Origin: Meridianimarinicoccus sp044221805
Lineage (GTDB): Bacteria; Pseudomonadota; Alphaproteobacteria; Rhodobacterales; Rhodobacteraceae
DNA: 35,905 bases
NCBI GenBank assembly: GCA_044221805.1
Contig: JBGAOK010000026.1
Coordinates: forward strand, 1 to 35,905
Direction of reading: 5' to 3'
The position numbers and the translations under genes were made by a program. Below the pieces are notes generated by a model. That model saw only the letters and a program-made list of their open reading frames with translations. It made no database searches and was not told where the DNA came from. Positions within the stretch are counted from its first letter, which is position 1, and every line of letters starts with the position of its first letter. This document shows, piece after piece, positions 25,109 to 32,789 of the stretch.

Positions 25109-26164
25109 TCACTGGGCCGGCGCGACCTCGGCCGGGTCCATCTCGCGCACGAGGCGGATGGTCGAACCGTCATGGTCGTTCCAGGCATGGGGTCCGACCC
25201 GGAACGCGGTGCGGCTCTGCCACGCCCCGTCGACGCTCGAACCGCCGCGGAAGGTGCGGAACTCGCAGACGTCGAACTCGACCGCCGCGCCGGTGCTGCG
25301 GTCGCCCGTCAGCCGATCGACGAAACAGTCCTGCACCCATTCGTTGCCGTTGCCGTTCATGTCGAAGAGACCGAAGCGGTTCGGCGGGTACAGGGCCACG
25401 TCGCCGGCCTCGCCCGGCGGGTTCGACCCGCAGTCCTTGCAGCGGGCCCGGCCTTCGCCCATCTCGTTGCCCCAGTGATACCGCGTGACCGTGCCGGCGC
25501 GGGCCGCGTATTCCCATTCGGAATCCGTCGGCAGGCGGTAACGCCGGCCGGTGCGGTCAGCCATGAACTTCGCGTAGGCGTCGGCATCGTACCAGTCGAC
25601 CTGCTCGATCCGCTCGTTGGCGCGGAGGTTCGCATCCTTCATGAAATAGGGCGGGATCCCGGTCGCCGGCGACCATCGCAGGTCGGTCTGGGCATCCATC
25701 CAATCGGCATAGGTGATCTCGGTCCGGCTGAACGCCAGTGGCTTCGGGATCCGCACCAGCGCCCGCGGGCCCTCGCGGTTGGCGTGCTCAAGCCGGCGAT
25801 AGAACGGGCTACGCTGCCGGATGTGGCGATAGCGGCCTTCCTCGAACAGCGGCGAGCCGCGCAGGTAATACCCCGGCAGGATCTCGACCATCTCGGGGCA
25901 CTGGTCGCAGTCGCGGAACACCCGTCCGGGCGTGGCGACGGGACCGCCCGGCTGGCGTAGCGGCAGAAGCTGCGCCATCACGAAAAGTGACAGATCCTGC
26001 ACCGGATTCAGCGGATCCTCGGGCAGGGCCATCCGGACCTCCGGGTCGGCCATCAGCGCGTCGAGGCGGTGCAGCGCGCTCTGCGCCTGCCAGTACATCA
26101 GACCGAAGACAAGGGTGACAAACAGCACCAGACCCAGCAGGACCCGGGCAAGCAATAGAAACAT
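25109..26164 (-). CDS. Membrane-anchored SUMF1/FGE-fold protein
   Basis: A 351-aa protein with an N-terminal membrane helix (about residues 2-25), a linker, and a formylglycine-generating-enzyme-type sulfatase-modifying domain. Diagnostic blocks are SRTEITYADWM, YRLPTDSEWEYAARAG, NRFGLFDMNGNGNEWVQD and TFRGGSSVDGAWQSRTAFRVG. In genuine FGE the segment after RGGSW carries a catalytic Cys; here no Cys follows RGGSS, so sulfatase activation is unlikely. Two Cys pairs, CDQC and CKDC, are present and may be disulfides or metal sites. The ATG at 26164 directly opens the helix; a GTG at 26209 is an alternative but would place an 8-bp inverted repeat within the coding region. It is divergent from the two-component genes. 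Confidence 0.85.
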   Translation of the reverse strand: MFLLLARVLLGLVLFVTLVFGLMYWQAQSALHRLDALMADPEVRMALPEDPLNPVQDLSLFVMAQLLPLRQPGGPVATPGRVFRDCDQCPEMVEILPGYYLRGSPLFEEGRYRHIRQRSPFYRRLEHANREGPRALVRIPKPLAFSRTEITYADWMDAQTDLRWSPATGIPPYFMKDANLRANERIEQVDWYDADAYAKFMADRTGRRYRLPTDSEWEYAARAGTVTRYHWGNEMGEGRARCKDCGSNPPGEAGDVALYPPNRFGLFDMNGNGNEWVQDCFVDRLTGDRSTGAAVEFDVCEFRTFRGGSSVDGAWQSRTAFRVGPHAWNDHDGSTIRLVREMDPAEVAPAQ

Positions 26165-26460
26165 GGTTACGCGTCTCGCGGACTGGAAGGTGTCGGGGGA
26201 TACCGACACCCGGCATTCCGGGAGAGCAAGTTCGTCACCGGGACCCGCAAGTCAAGGGCACGTCTGCCGGTTGAGTTACCGCGGCATGGCCCCGCGGCAG
26301 GATTGCATCAGCCGACCGCAGGACGGTGCATGCTGGCCGCGCGGAACCGATCCGCCCGACCGGCTGCCGCACCCATGCCCACCGTACCCTTGCGCCGCCG
26401 GCCCCCGCGAGACACTGTTGCCGACAACGAGCGGCGCTCAGCCGCAGGAGGAGAACGACA
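26165..26460. other. Divergent control region between SUMF1-like and kinase genes
   Basis: 296 bases hold promoters for both directions. The frame open from 26326 into the kinase gives an Arg-, His- and Cys-rich stretch that does not look like protein. No other gene is seen. Confidence 0.5.
26189..26210. repeat. Perfect 8-bp inverted repeat before the SUMF1-like gene
   Basis: GGTGTCGG and CCGACACC flank a 6-nt centre, 24 nt upstream of the ATG at 26164. It may be an operator in the divergent control region or a leader hairpin. Confidence 0.5.
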
Positions 26461-28713
26461 CTGGACCCTGGCGCCGTCACGGCGCGCGCGGGGCCGTCGC
26501 AGGAGCGCGGCGGGGTCCGCGACGCAAGCCTGCTGCAGGTCATCACCGACCGGCTGCCGATCGGCATCGCCTATGTGGACCCGAACCGGATCTATCGTTT
26601 CGCCAACATGCGCTTCGCCGCCGCCTATGGCCTGACCCCGGAGACGATCCTCGGGATGCGCGCCGGCGACTTCATCTGCAACGACGCGATGGAACTGGGC
26701 GACCCGTTCTTCGAGGCCGCCTTCCGCGGCACCGCGGTCGATTTCCTACACCCCGCCCGACACGACGACGGCCGGAACCTGACGGTCCGCACCTTCCTGC
26801 GCCCCGACATCTCGCCCGAGGGCGCGGTGCTGGGCTTCTTCGTCTGCTCGTTCAACGTCACCCGCGAGAAGGAGGCCGAAGCGGCCCTGCTGCACGCCCG
26901 GAAGCTGGACGCGGTGGGACAGATGGCCAGCGGCATCGCCCATGACGTGAACAATCTGCTCGCCGTCATCATGGGGACGATTGAGCCCCTGCGCGACCGC
27001 CTCACCGACCCGGCGCTGCGCGAGGATTACCTTGATCCCGCGCTGCACGCGGTCGAGCAGGGCAAGACCCTGACCCGCCAGCTTCTCGCCTTCGCCCGGC
27101 GCCAGCCGCTCAGGCCCGAACCGGTCGATGCCGAGGCTTGCGTCGGCGCCGTGGTGCGGATGCTGCGGCGGACCCTGCCGCCCGACATCGCGCTCGACAC
27201 CGAGATCCGCGGCACGCCGCCGCCGGTTTATCTGGACCGCGGCCAGTTCGAGGTGGCGCTGCTGAACCTCGGCCTCAACGCCCGGGACGCCATGCCCGAG
27301 GGTGGGCGCATCGGCATCGGGCTGGCGCATCCCTCGCCGTCCAGGGGGGCGGGTTTCCTGCGGCTGACCGTGTCCGACTGCGGAACCGGCATCGCGAAGG
27401 AGCATCTGGGCCAGATTTTCGAACCCTTCTTCACCACCAAGCCCGGCGGGCAGGGCACCGGGCTGGGGCTGAGCATGGTCTGGGGGTTCGTGCGCCAGTC
27501 GGCGGGCAGCATCGCGGTCGACAGCGTCCCGGGCGAAGGCACCCGCTTCGTTCTTGACCTGCCGGTGGCTGCGGCCGCGCTGCACGTTCCGGCGGGTGCA
27601 GAGCCCCGCCTGGCGCCGGTCCGCGGCGCCGGCTGCTTCGTGATGGTGGTCGACGACAACCACGCCCTGCGCCGGGCGATCCGGCAACAACTGGCCGCAG
27701 CCGGGCACCGGGTTGTCGAGGCCGACAGCGCCGAAGAGGCGCTGCCGCTGATCGAGGCGATCGACGGGCTAGACGTTCTGGTGAGCGACGTGGTGATGCC
27801 GGGCCTGTCCGGGCCCGAACTGGCCGGCGCGGCGCGCATGCTCCGGCCGGAGCTCGGGGTGGTGCTGATGACCGGGACCGATCTGCGACTTGCCGCTGCT
27901 GCGCAAGCCGTTCCGGGCCGAGGACCTGATCGCGGCGATCGAGGCCAGCGCCGGAAACCGACGGAGGGATGGGCGATGACGTCATTGGCCGGGCGGCCGC
28001 TGGTCTTCGTGCTCGAGGACGACCGCGCCTTCTGCGAGGTGCTGGTCAAGGCCTTCGGGGACCATGGCTTCGCCACCGAGGCGTTCCGGCTGGGCCGGTC
28101 GCTGGAACGCCGCCTTGCGGACCGCCGCCCGTCCCTGTGCCTGGTCGACATGCAGCTTCCCGACGGGCAGGGGCTTGACCTCGTGGTGCGGCGGCTGCGC
28201 GGCGACGGCATTCCGGTGATCCTGATCAGCGGTGTCTGGACCGACCTGTCCGACCGGGTGCTCGGACTGGAACAGGGCGCCGACGACTATCTGGTGAAGC
28301 CGTTCAGCCCGCGCGAAGCGGTGGCCCGGGCCCGGGCGGTCTTGCGCCGCTGCGAGGCCGGCGCCAACCGCAACGAGACCGAAGTGGCGCGCTTCGCCGG
28401 ATGGACGGTGGATTTCCGCAGCTATCAGCTGATCGCGCCCGACGGCGCCGAGATCGAGGTCACCGCCAGCGAGGTGCGACTGCTCCACACCTTCCTGACC
28501 CAGCCGCGCCGGGTGCTGACCCGCGAGGCGCTGATGGATGCTGATGGCGGGGTGGCGGGCGGTGCCTTCGACCGTTCGATCGACGTGCGGATCTCGCGCC
28601 TGCGTCAGAAACTGGGCGAGGACCCGCGCAACCCCAAACTGATCAAGACGGTCTATGGCTCGGGCTACATGTTTTCCGCCACGATCGACTGGCTGCCGGC
28701 CAAGGTCCGCTGA
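26461..28713 (+). CDS. Hybrid histidine kinase, receiver domain broken and read into the next gene
   Basis: A soluble kinase: PAS domain (~residues 20-135), phosphoacceptor helix with His161 in GIAHDVNN, N box LNLGLNARDAM, G1 DCGTGI, F box FEPFFTTK, G2 GTGLGLSMVWGF, then a receiver with VVDDN and phosphoacceptor Asp443 in VSDVVMPG. After MTGTD (~residue 473) the frame is wrong: the expected receiver end LPLLRKPFRAEDLIAAIEAS lies one frame over (27890-27979) and stops at TGA 27977-27979. The present frame instead reads through into the response regulator, giving 750 aa. No ATG fits the start; CTG 26461 has GGAGG (26447-26451) 9 nt upstream and is proposed. An ATG at 26326 is the alternative. 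The signal sensed is unknown. Confidence 0.75.
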   Translation: MDPGAVTARAGPSQERGGVRDASLLQVITDRLPIGIAYVDPNRIYRFANMRFAAAYGLTPETILGMRAGDFICNDAMELGDPFFEAAFRGTAVDFLHPARHDDGRNLTVRTFLRPDISPEGAVLGFFVCSFNVTREKEAEAALLHARKLDAVGQMASGIAHDVNNLLAVIMGTIEPLRDRLTDPALREDYLDPALHAVEQGKTLTRQLLAFARRQPLRPEPVDAEACVGAVVRMLRRTLPPDIALDTEIRGTPPPVYLDRGQFEVALLNLGLNARDAMPEGGRIGIGLAHPSPSRGAGFLRLTVSDCGTGIAKEHLGQIFEPFFTTKPGGQGTGLGLSMVWGFVRQSAGSIAVDSVPGEGTRFVLDLPVAAAALHVPAGAEPRLAPVRGAGCFVMVVDDNHALRRAIRQQLAAAGHRVVEADSAEEALPLIEAIDGLDVLVSDVVMPGLSGPELAGAARMLRPELGVVLMTGTDLRLAAAAQAVPGRGPDRGDRGQRRKPTEGWAMTSLAGRPLVFVLEDDRAFCEVLVKAFGDHGFATEAFRLGRSLERRLADRRPSLCLVDMQLPDGQGLDLVVRRLRGDGIPVILISGVWTDLSDRVLGLEQGADDYLVKPFSPREAVARARAVLRRCEAGANRNETEVARFAGWTVDFRSYQLIAPDGAEIEVTASEVRLLHTFLTQPRRVLTREALMDADGGVAGGAFDRSIDVRISRLRQKLGEDPRNPKLIKTVYGSGYMFSATIDWLPAKVR
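27976..28713 (+). CDS. OmpR-family response regulator
   Basis: A 245-aa regulator with its own ATG at 27976, which overlaps the expected kinase stop (ATGA in the ancestral frame). The receiver has EDD at 14-16, phosphoacceptor Asp58 in LVDMQLPD, and the conserved Lys108 in YLVKPF. The C-terminal winged helix has VTASEVRLLHTFLTQPRRVLTRE and DVRISRLRQKLGEDP, followed by KTVYGSGYMF, the OmpR/PhoB pattern. As sequenced it is also in frame with the upstream kinase, so either a free regulator or a fusion can be made. Targets are unknown; the divergent SUMF1-like gene is a candidate. Confidence 0.88.
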   Translation: MTSLAGRPLVFVLEDDRAFCEVLVKAFGDHGFATEAFRLGRSLERRLADRRPSLCLVDMQLPDGQGLDLVVRRLRGDGIPVILISGVWTDLSDRVLGLEQGADDYLVKPFSPREAVARARAVLRRCEAGANRNETEVARFAGWTVDFRSYQLIAPDGAEIEVTASEVRLLHTFLTQPRRVLTREALMDADGGVAGGAFDRSIDVRISRLRQKLGEDPRNPKLIKTVYGSGYMFSATIDWLPAKVR

Positions 28714-28734
28714 CCCCGGCGATCGCCGGGGTCA
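28711..28734. terminator. 24-nt perfect palindrome at the regulator stop
   Basis: Starting at the TGA stop itself, TGACCCCGGCGA and its exact complement form a 12-bp self-complementary dyad, with no free loop unless the centre opens. It sits between convergent genes and probably serves as a two-way terminator or 3' stem. No T-run follows. Confidence 0.55.
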
Positions 28735-28765
28735 CGCGGCCTGCCGGCCGGATTGCCCGGTCAGG

Positions 28766-30058
28766 TCAATCAGCCGGGGCGGTCGCCTTGCGCGAGACGA
28801 GGATCTTGTCGATCCGCCGCCCGTCCAGATCGACCACCTCGAACCGCCAGCCGCCGACGTCGAAGGTTTCGCCCACCTCGGGCAGCCGGTTCAGATGGTT
28901 CAGCACCAGCCCGGCGACGGTCTGATACTCCGGGTCGCGCCCGACTGGCGCCCCGATCTTGTCCGCGAATTCGTCGATCTGCATCCAGCCCGAGACCAGA
29001 AAGCTGCCGTCCTCGCGCACCACGAAGTCGGGCTCGTCCTCGCCTTCTTCCAGGAACACGCCGGCGATCGCCTCCAGGATGTCGCCCGAGGTGACGACGC
29101 CTTCGAAGTGCCCGTATTCGTCGAACACCAGTGCCATATGGACGGTGGATCCCTGGATCGCCTTCAGGACGTCCAGCGCGCGGCTGCGGTCGGTGACGAT
29201 GGGTGCCTGCAGCACGAAGTCGTGCAGGTCGATCTCGTCGGTACCACTCAGCGCCTGCACCACGTCCTTCACCAGCACCACGCCGATGATGGTGTCGGCA
29301 TCGCCGTCCTTCACCGGCAGGCGCGAGCGTCGTGTGGCGCGGATCTGCGCCTTTATCGCGGCACGATCGTGCGAGAGGTCCAGCAACTCCACGTCCCTGC
29401 GGGGGGTGATCAGGCCGCGGGCGGCCCGGTCGGCGAAGCGCATCACACCGGTGATCAGGTCGCGCTCCTCGGATTCGATGACGCCGGCGACCTCGGCCTC
29501 GGCGATGATCGTCTTGACCTCCTCGGTGGTCATCTTCTCTTCGGTGGCGCCGCGCTGGCCGATCAGCGCCAGCACCAGCTTGCCCGAGCTGTCCAGAAGC
29601 CAGACCAGCGGCGCGGCCACCCGCGACAGCAGCGCCATCGCCGGTGCTACGCGCACCGCGATCCGTTCGGGGTCCCGCAGGGCCACCTGCTTGGGGACCA
29701 GTTCGCCGATGATCAGCGACAGATAGGTGATGATGACGACCACCAGCCCGAAACCCAGCGCGTCGGCGGCCTTGCCGGTCATGCCGTAGTCCCTGAGGTA
29801 GCCCGAAAGCCGCACCCCCAGGGTGGCGCCCGAGAAGGCGCCCGACAGCACGCCCACAAGGGTGATGCCGATCTGCACCGTGGACAGGAACCGGCCCGGA
29901 TCCTCGGCCAGCCGCCGTGCGGTGACGGCAGCCTTGCTGCCCTGATCGGCGAGGACCTTAAGTCGCGCGGGCCGCGACGACACCACCGCCAGTTCGGACA
30001 TCGCGAGGACCCCGTTCAGCAGCGTCAGCACAAGGACTGTGGCAATCTCGAGGTACAA
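28766..30058 (-). CDS. CNNM/CorC (hemolysin C-type) membrane protein with CBS domains
   Basis: A 430-aa protein. An N-terminal CNNM/DUF21 membrane domain (about residues 1-190; TVQIGITLVGVLSGAFSG and IIGELVPKQVALRDP) is followed by a CBS pair (~205-335; LITPRRDVELLDL, MALVFDEYGHFEGVVTSGDI) and a C-terminal CorC/HlyC domain (~345-425; FLVSGWMQIDEF, VAGLVLNHLNRLPEVGE). Relatives act in Mg2+/Co2+ efflux or metal sensing; the hemolysin name is historical. It is convergent with the response regulator gene, and alone in its transcription unit. It could contribute with CorA to magnesium balance, although the genes are not adjacent. Confidence 0.92.
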   Translation of the reverse strand: MYLEIATVLVLTLLNGVLAMSELAVVSSRPARLKVLADQGSKAAVTARRLAEDPGRFLSTVQIGITLVGVLSGAFSGATLGVRLSGYLRDYGMTGKAADALGFGLVVVIITYLSLIIGELVPKQVALRDPERIAVRVAPAMALLSRVAAPLVWLLDSSGKLVLALIGQRGATEEKMTTEEVKTIIAEAEVAGVIESEERDLITGVMRFADRAARGLITPRRDVELLDLSHDRAAIKAQIRATRRSRLPVKDGDADTIIGVVLVKDVVQALSGTDEIDLHDFVLQAPIVTDRSRALDVLKAIQGSTVHMALVFDEYGHFEGVVTSGDILEAIAGVFLEEGEDEPDFVVREDGSFLVSGWMQIDEFADKIGAPVGRDPEYQTVAGLVLNHLNRLPEVGETFDVGGWRFEVVDLDGRRIDKILVSRKATAPAD

Positions 30059-30380
30059 CCGGGACGCTCTGGCATGCCACCCGAATCCAGCGTCGGACGG
30101 CTTCGGTGCCCCCTTCGGGCGCCCTCCCCGGTCTTAGGGCAGAAGCGCGTGCGAATCCAGCCGCCCGGTCCGGCGCAGCGGTGGATCGGGCCTATCTGTC
30201 GCGACTGCGGCGCTGCGGGGACTCGCGATTCCGCCCGCTGCCTGCCCTTCCGTCACAAGTTGCAACAATTCGCACGAATTCCCGCAACACACCAACCCTA
30301 GAGTTCGCGCCAAACATGGGGGCCGCCCGGCGCAGCGCGTTCGGGCCGGCCCCGGGATCGGGTGGGGGAGGACCGGACGG
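30059..30380. other. Non-coding region upstream of the acyl-CoA dehydrogenase
   Basis: 322 bases between divergent starts. It contains an AT-rich patch with a 30-nt dyad (30259-30288). No gene is supported. Confidence 0.55.
30259..30288. promoter_or_regulatory. Composite 30-nt dyad, probable operator
   Basis: Outer arms GTTGC (30259-30263) and GCAAC (30284-30288), inner arms AATTCG (30267-30272) and CGAATT (30275-30280), all centred on one point with 3-nt spacers. The left part also contains GTTGCAAC, a palindrome of its own. It lies about 95 nt before the dehydrogenase start and is a good candidate regulator site. Confidence 0.5.
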
Positions 30381-32171
30381 ATGGGATACGCGGCACCTGT
30401 GGCGGACATGCGCTTCGTGCTCGAGGATCTGTGCGGGCTCGAAGGGCTGGCCGCGCTGCCGGGGCTCGAGGATTCCACCCCCGAGACGGTGGCGGCGATC
30501 CTCGACGAGGCGGCACGCTTCGCCGGCGAGGTGCTGGCACCCCTGAACGCGGTCGGTGACGCCCGGGGGCTGGGGTTCTCGGACGGCGCGGTCACCACGC
30601 CGCCGGGTTGGGCCGAGGCCTATCGCGGCCTGACCGAGATGGGCTGGAACAGCCCGACCGCCGATCCCGAGCATGGCGGCATGGGCCTGCCGATGGCGGT
30701 CAACGCCTGCATCCAGGAGATGTTCAACGGCGCCAACGCGGCCTTCCAGCTCTGCCCGCTGCTGACCCAGGGCGCCATCGAGGCGCTCGAGGCCTATGCC
30801 TCGGACGATCTCAAGCACACCTACCTGTCCCGGATGGTGTCCGGTGAATGGACCGGGACGATGAACCTGACCGAACCCCAGGCCGGGTCCGATCTGGCCG
30901 CGATCCGGTCGAAGGCGGTGCCCGAGGGCGACCATTACCGGATTTCGGGGCAGAAGATCTTCATCACCTACGGCGAGCACGACCTGACCGACAACATCAT
31001 CCATCTGGTGCTGGCGCGGCTGCCCGATGCCCCCGCCGGGGTGAAGGGGATCTCGCTGTTCGTGGTGCCGAAGGTGCTGGTCGAAGCCGATGGCAGCCTT
31101 GGCGCGCGCAACGACGTGCGCTGCGTGTCGATCGAGCACAAGCTGGGCATCCATGCCAGCCCGACCTGCACGCTGGCCTTCGGCGACGACGGCGGCGCGG
31201 TCGGCCATCTGGTGGGCGAGCCGAACCGCGGACTGGAATACATGTTCGCGATGATGAACAACGCCCGGCTGAACATCGGCCTGCAGGGCATCGGCATCGC
31301 CGAGAACGCCACCCAGCACGCGGTGGCCTATGCCATGGATCGCAAGCAGGGCACGCCCCCCGCCGGCAGCGGCGCCGCCACCATCATCGGCCACCCCGAC
31401 GTGCGCCGGATGCTCGGCCTGATGGCGACCCGGACCGAGGCGGCGCGCATCCTCGCCTATCGCGCGGCAACGGCGCTGGACATCGCCCGGCGGGCGCCCG
31501 ACCCGGCCGACCGCGCCCGGGCGCAGCGGCGCGTCGACCTGCTGATCCCGGTGGTCAAGGGCTGGTCCACGGAACTGTCGGTGCAGACCGCCTCCCTCGG
31601 GGTGCAGGTCCATGGCGGTATGGGCTATGTGGAGGAAACCGGCGCGGCGCAGCATCTGCGCGACGCCCGGATCACCACGATCTACGAAGGCACGACGGGC
31701 ATCCAGGCGCTGGATCTGGTCGGCCGCAAGATCCTGCGCGACCGCGGTCTGGCGGCGGGCGAACTGGTGGCCGAGATGCGCGCGACCGCGGCCCTGCTGG
31801 CGGGGCAGGCCGGCGCCGCGGCGGACTGGCCGCGGCTGGCCGCCGGCGTCACCGGCGCCGCCGATCTGGTGGAAGCGCTGACCGCCTGGCTTCTGGCCCA
31901 GAACGGGGCCGAACCGCAGGCCGCGGCGGTCTGCGTGCTGGAAGCCTTCGGCGCTGCGCTTGGCGCCTGGTCGATGGGCGACGCGGCCCTGGCCGCCGCC
32001 GCCCGGATGGATGCCGGGCGCGATACCGGCTTCGCCGCCGCCAAGCTGCGCCGCATCCGGTTCTATTTCGACCATGTCCTGCCCATGGCCGACGCTCTGG
32101 CCCGCGTGGCGACCGCCGGGGCCGCGGCGACGCTGGAGCTGGAGCCGGGCGACCTCGCCGGCGCCGCCTGA
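30381..32171 (+). CDS. Acyl-CoA dehydrogenase, DmdC-like (3-methylmercaptopropionyl-CoA dehydrogenase family)
   Basis: A 596-aa flavoprotein, longer than typical 380-aa acyl-CoA dehydrogenases because of extra N- and C-terminal regions, as in the DmdC/FadE5-like branch. MNLTEPQAGSDLAAIRSKA is the FAD/substrate signature, GQKIFITYGEHDLTDNIIHL is the middle domain, and TTIYEGTTGIQALDLVGRK carries the probable catalytic Glu. GGGGAGG (30365-30371) is 9 nt before ATG 30381. DmdC oxidises 3-methylmercaptopropionyl-CoA in DMSP breakdown; many paralogs handle other acyl-CoAs, and no other dmd gene is in the window, so the substrate is uncertain. Confidence 0.9.
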   Translation: MGYAAPVADMRFVLEDLCGLEGLAALPGLEDSTPETVAAILDEAARFAGEVLAPLNAVGDARGLGFSDGAVTTPPGWAEAYRGLTEMGWNSPTADPEHGGMGLPMAVNACIQEMFNGANAAFQLCPLLTQGAIEALEAYASDDLKHTYLSRMVSGEWTGTMNLTEPQAGSDLAAIRSKAVPEGDHYRISGQKIFITYGEHDLTDNIIHLVLARLPDAPAGVKGISLFVVPKVLVEADGSLGARNDVRCVSIEHKLGIHASPTCTLAFGDDGGAVGHLVGEPNRGLEYMFAMMNNARLNIGLQGIGIAENATQHAVAYAMDRKQGTPPAGSGAATIIGHPDVRRMLGLMATRTEAARILAYRAATALDIARRAPDPADRARAQRRVDLLIPVVKGWSTELSVQTASLGVQVHGGMGYVEETGAAQHLRDARITTIYEGTTGIQALDLVGRKILRDRGLAAGELVAEMRATAALLAGQAGAAADWPRLAAGVTGAADLVEALTAWLLAQNGAEPQAAAVCVLEAFGAALGAWSMGDAALAAAARMDAGRDTGFAAAKLRRIRFYFDHVLPMADALARVATAGAAATLELEPGDLAGAA

Positions 32172-32241
32172 GCCCGCAGGCTTGCGGCGACGATCTCGGC
32201 CTCGGCGCGCGCCGGTGGCCCTCGAAGTCGGGGGCAGGGTC

Positions 32242-32265
32242 GGGGGGCCCGGCCCCCGGCCCCCC
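32242..32265 (+). terminator. Very GC-rich hairpin after the dehydrogenase gene
   Basis: GGGGGGCC (32242-32249) pairs perfectly with GGCCCCCC (32258-32265) across an 8-nt loop, 70 nt past the stop. No T-run follows, so it may act as a transcript 3'-end stem. Confidence 0.45.
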
Positions 32266-32674
32266 CGGCGCGTGTCAGGAACCGGAACCGTTTCGTCCCG
32301 GAGATGAGACGGTCGGCGGCGTGGCCTTCGACAGGGGCGAATTTCTGACCGGAAAGACGCAGGCCAGCGGCGTCCGGCGTCCGCATGAAGCAGGAACGTC
32401 GCGCCACCAGACCATGTCGGGCGTGTTGAGGCATCACGCTCGACCATGACGGGGCCATGGCACTGAGGTGCCGCAACCCGCGTCAGGTGGCCAAGGCGAA
32501 GCGCCGGAGCGGCCCCGCGCCTTGGCGGCCCGGTGCCCGGCGCTGACACCGGCGCTGCCCTGGAACGTCTGGCCAACCACCGGCAGGAGGCGCAGCGGTC
32601 GCCGGCGATACCGTCGGCCGCAGCGTGACCCACCCGCCTTCCGCCTGGGAATTGAGCAGGTGCATCGCGTTGTG

Positions 32675-32710
32675 GCAATCCGTTCCGACCGCGGACGGTC
32701 ATGGGATTGC
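32675..32710 (+). promoter_or_regulatory. Nested stem in the leader of the OmpW-like gene
   Basis: GCAATCC (32675-32681) pairs with GGATTGC (32704-32710), and inside it GACCG (32687-32691) pairs with CGGTC (32696-32700) around a CGGA tetraloop. The two stems share one centre. It lies 80 nt before the start and could be an mRNA structure or protein site. Confidence 0.4.
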
Positions 32711-32789
32711 ACAGACAGCTGGCCGCACCATACTGCGCGGATGCGCGTCGACGGGGATCGCCGCGGAACGTGAGGGAAAAGGCTTGCCG

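Larger units (their letters stand above)
32172..32789. other. Non-coding region between dehydrogenase and OmpW-like genes
   Basis: 618 bases with no convincing gene. A GC hairpin near the start may end the dehydrogenase transcript, and a nested stem near the end lies in the leader of the OmpW-like gene. Open frames crossing it are shadows. Confidence 0.55.

Noticed and set aside
26326..26460. N-terminal extension of the kinase from ATG 26326
   Set aside because: The 45 extra residues are Arg-, His- and Cys-rich without hydrophobic or folded pattern, while a strong ribosome site lies just before 26461.
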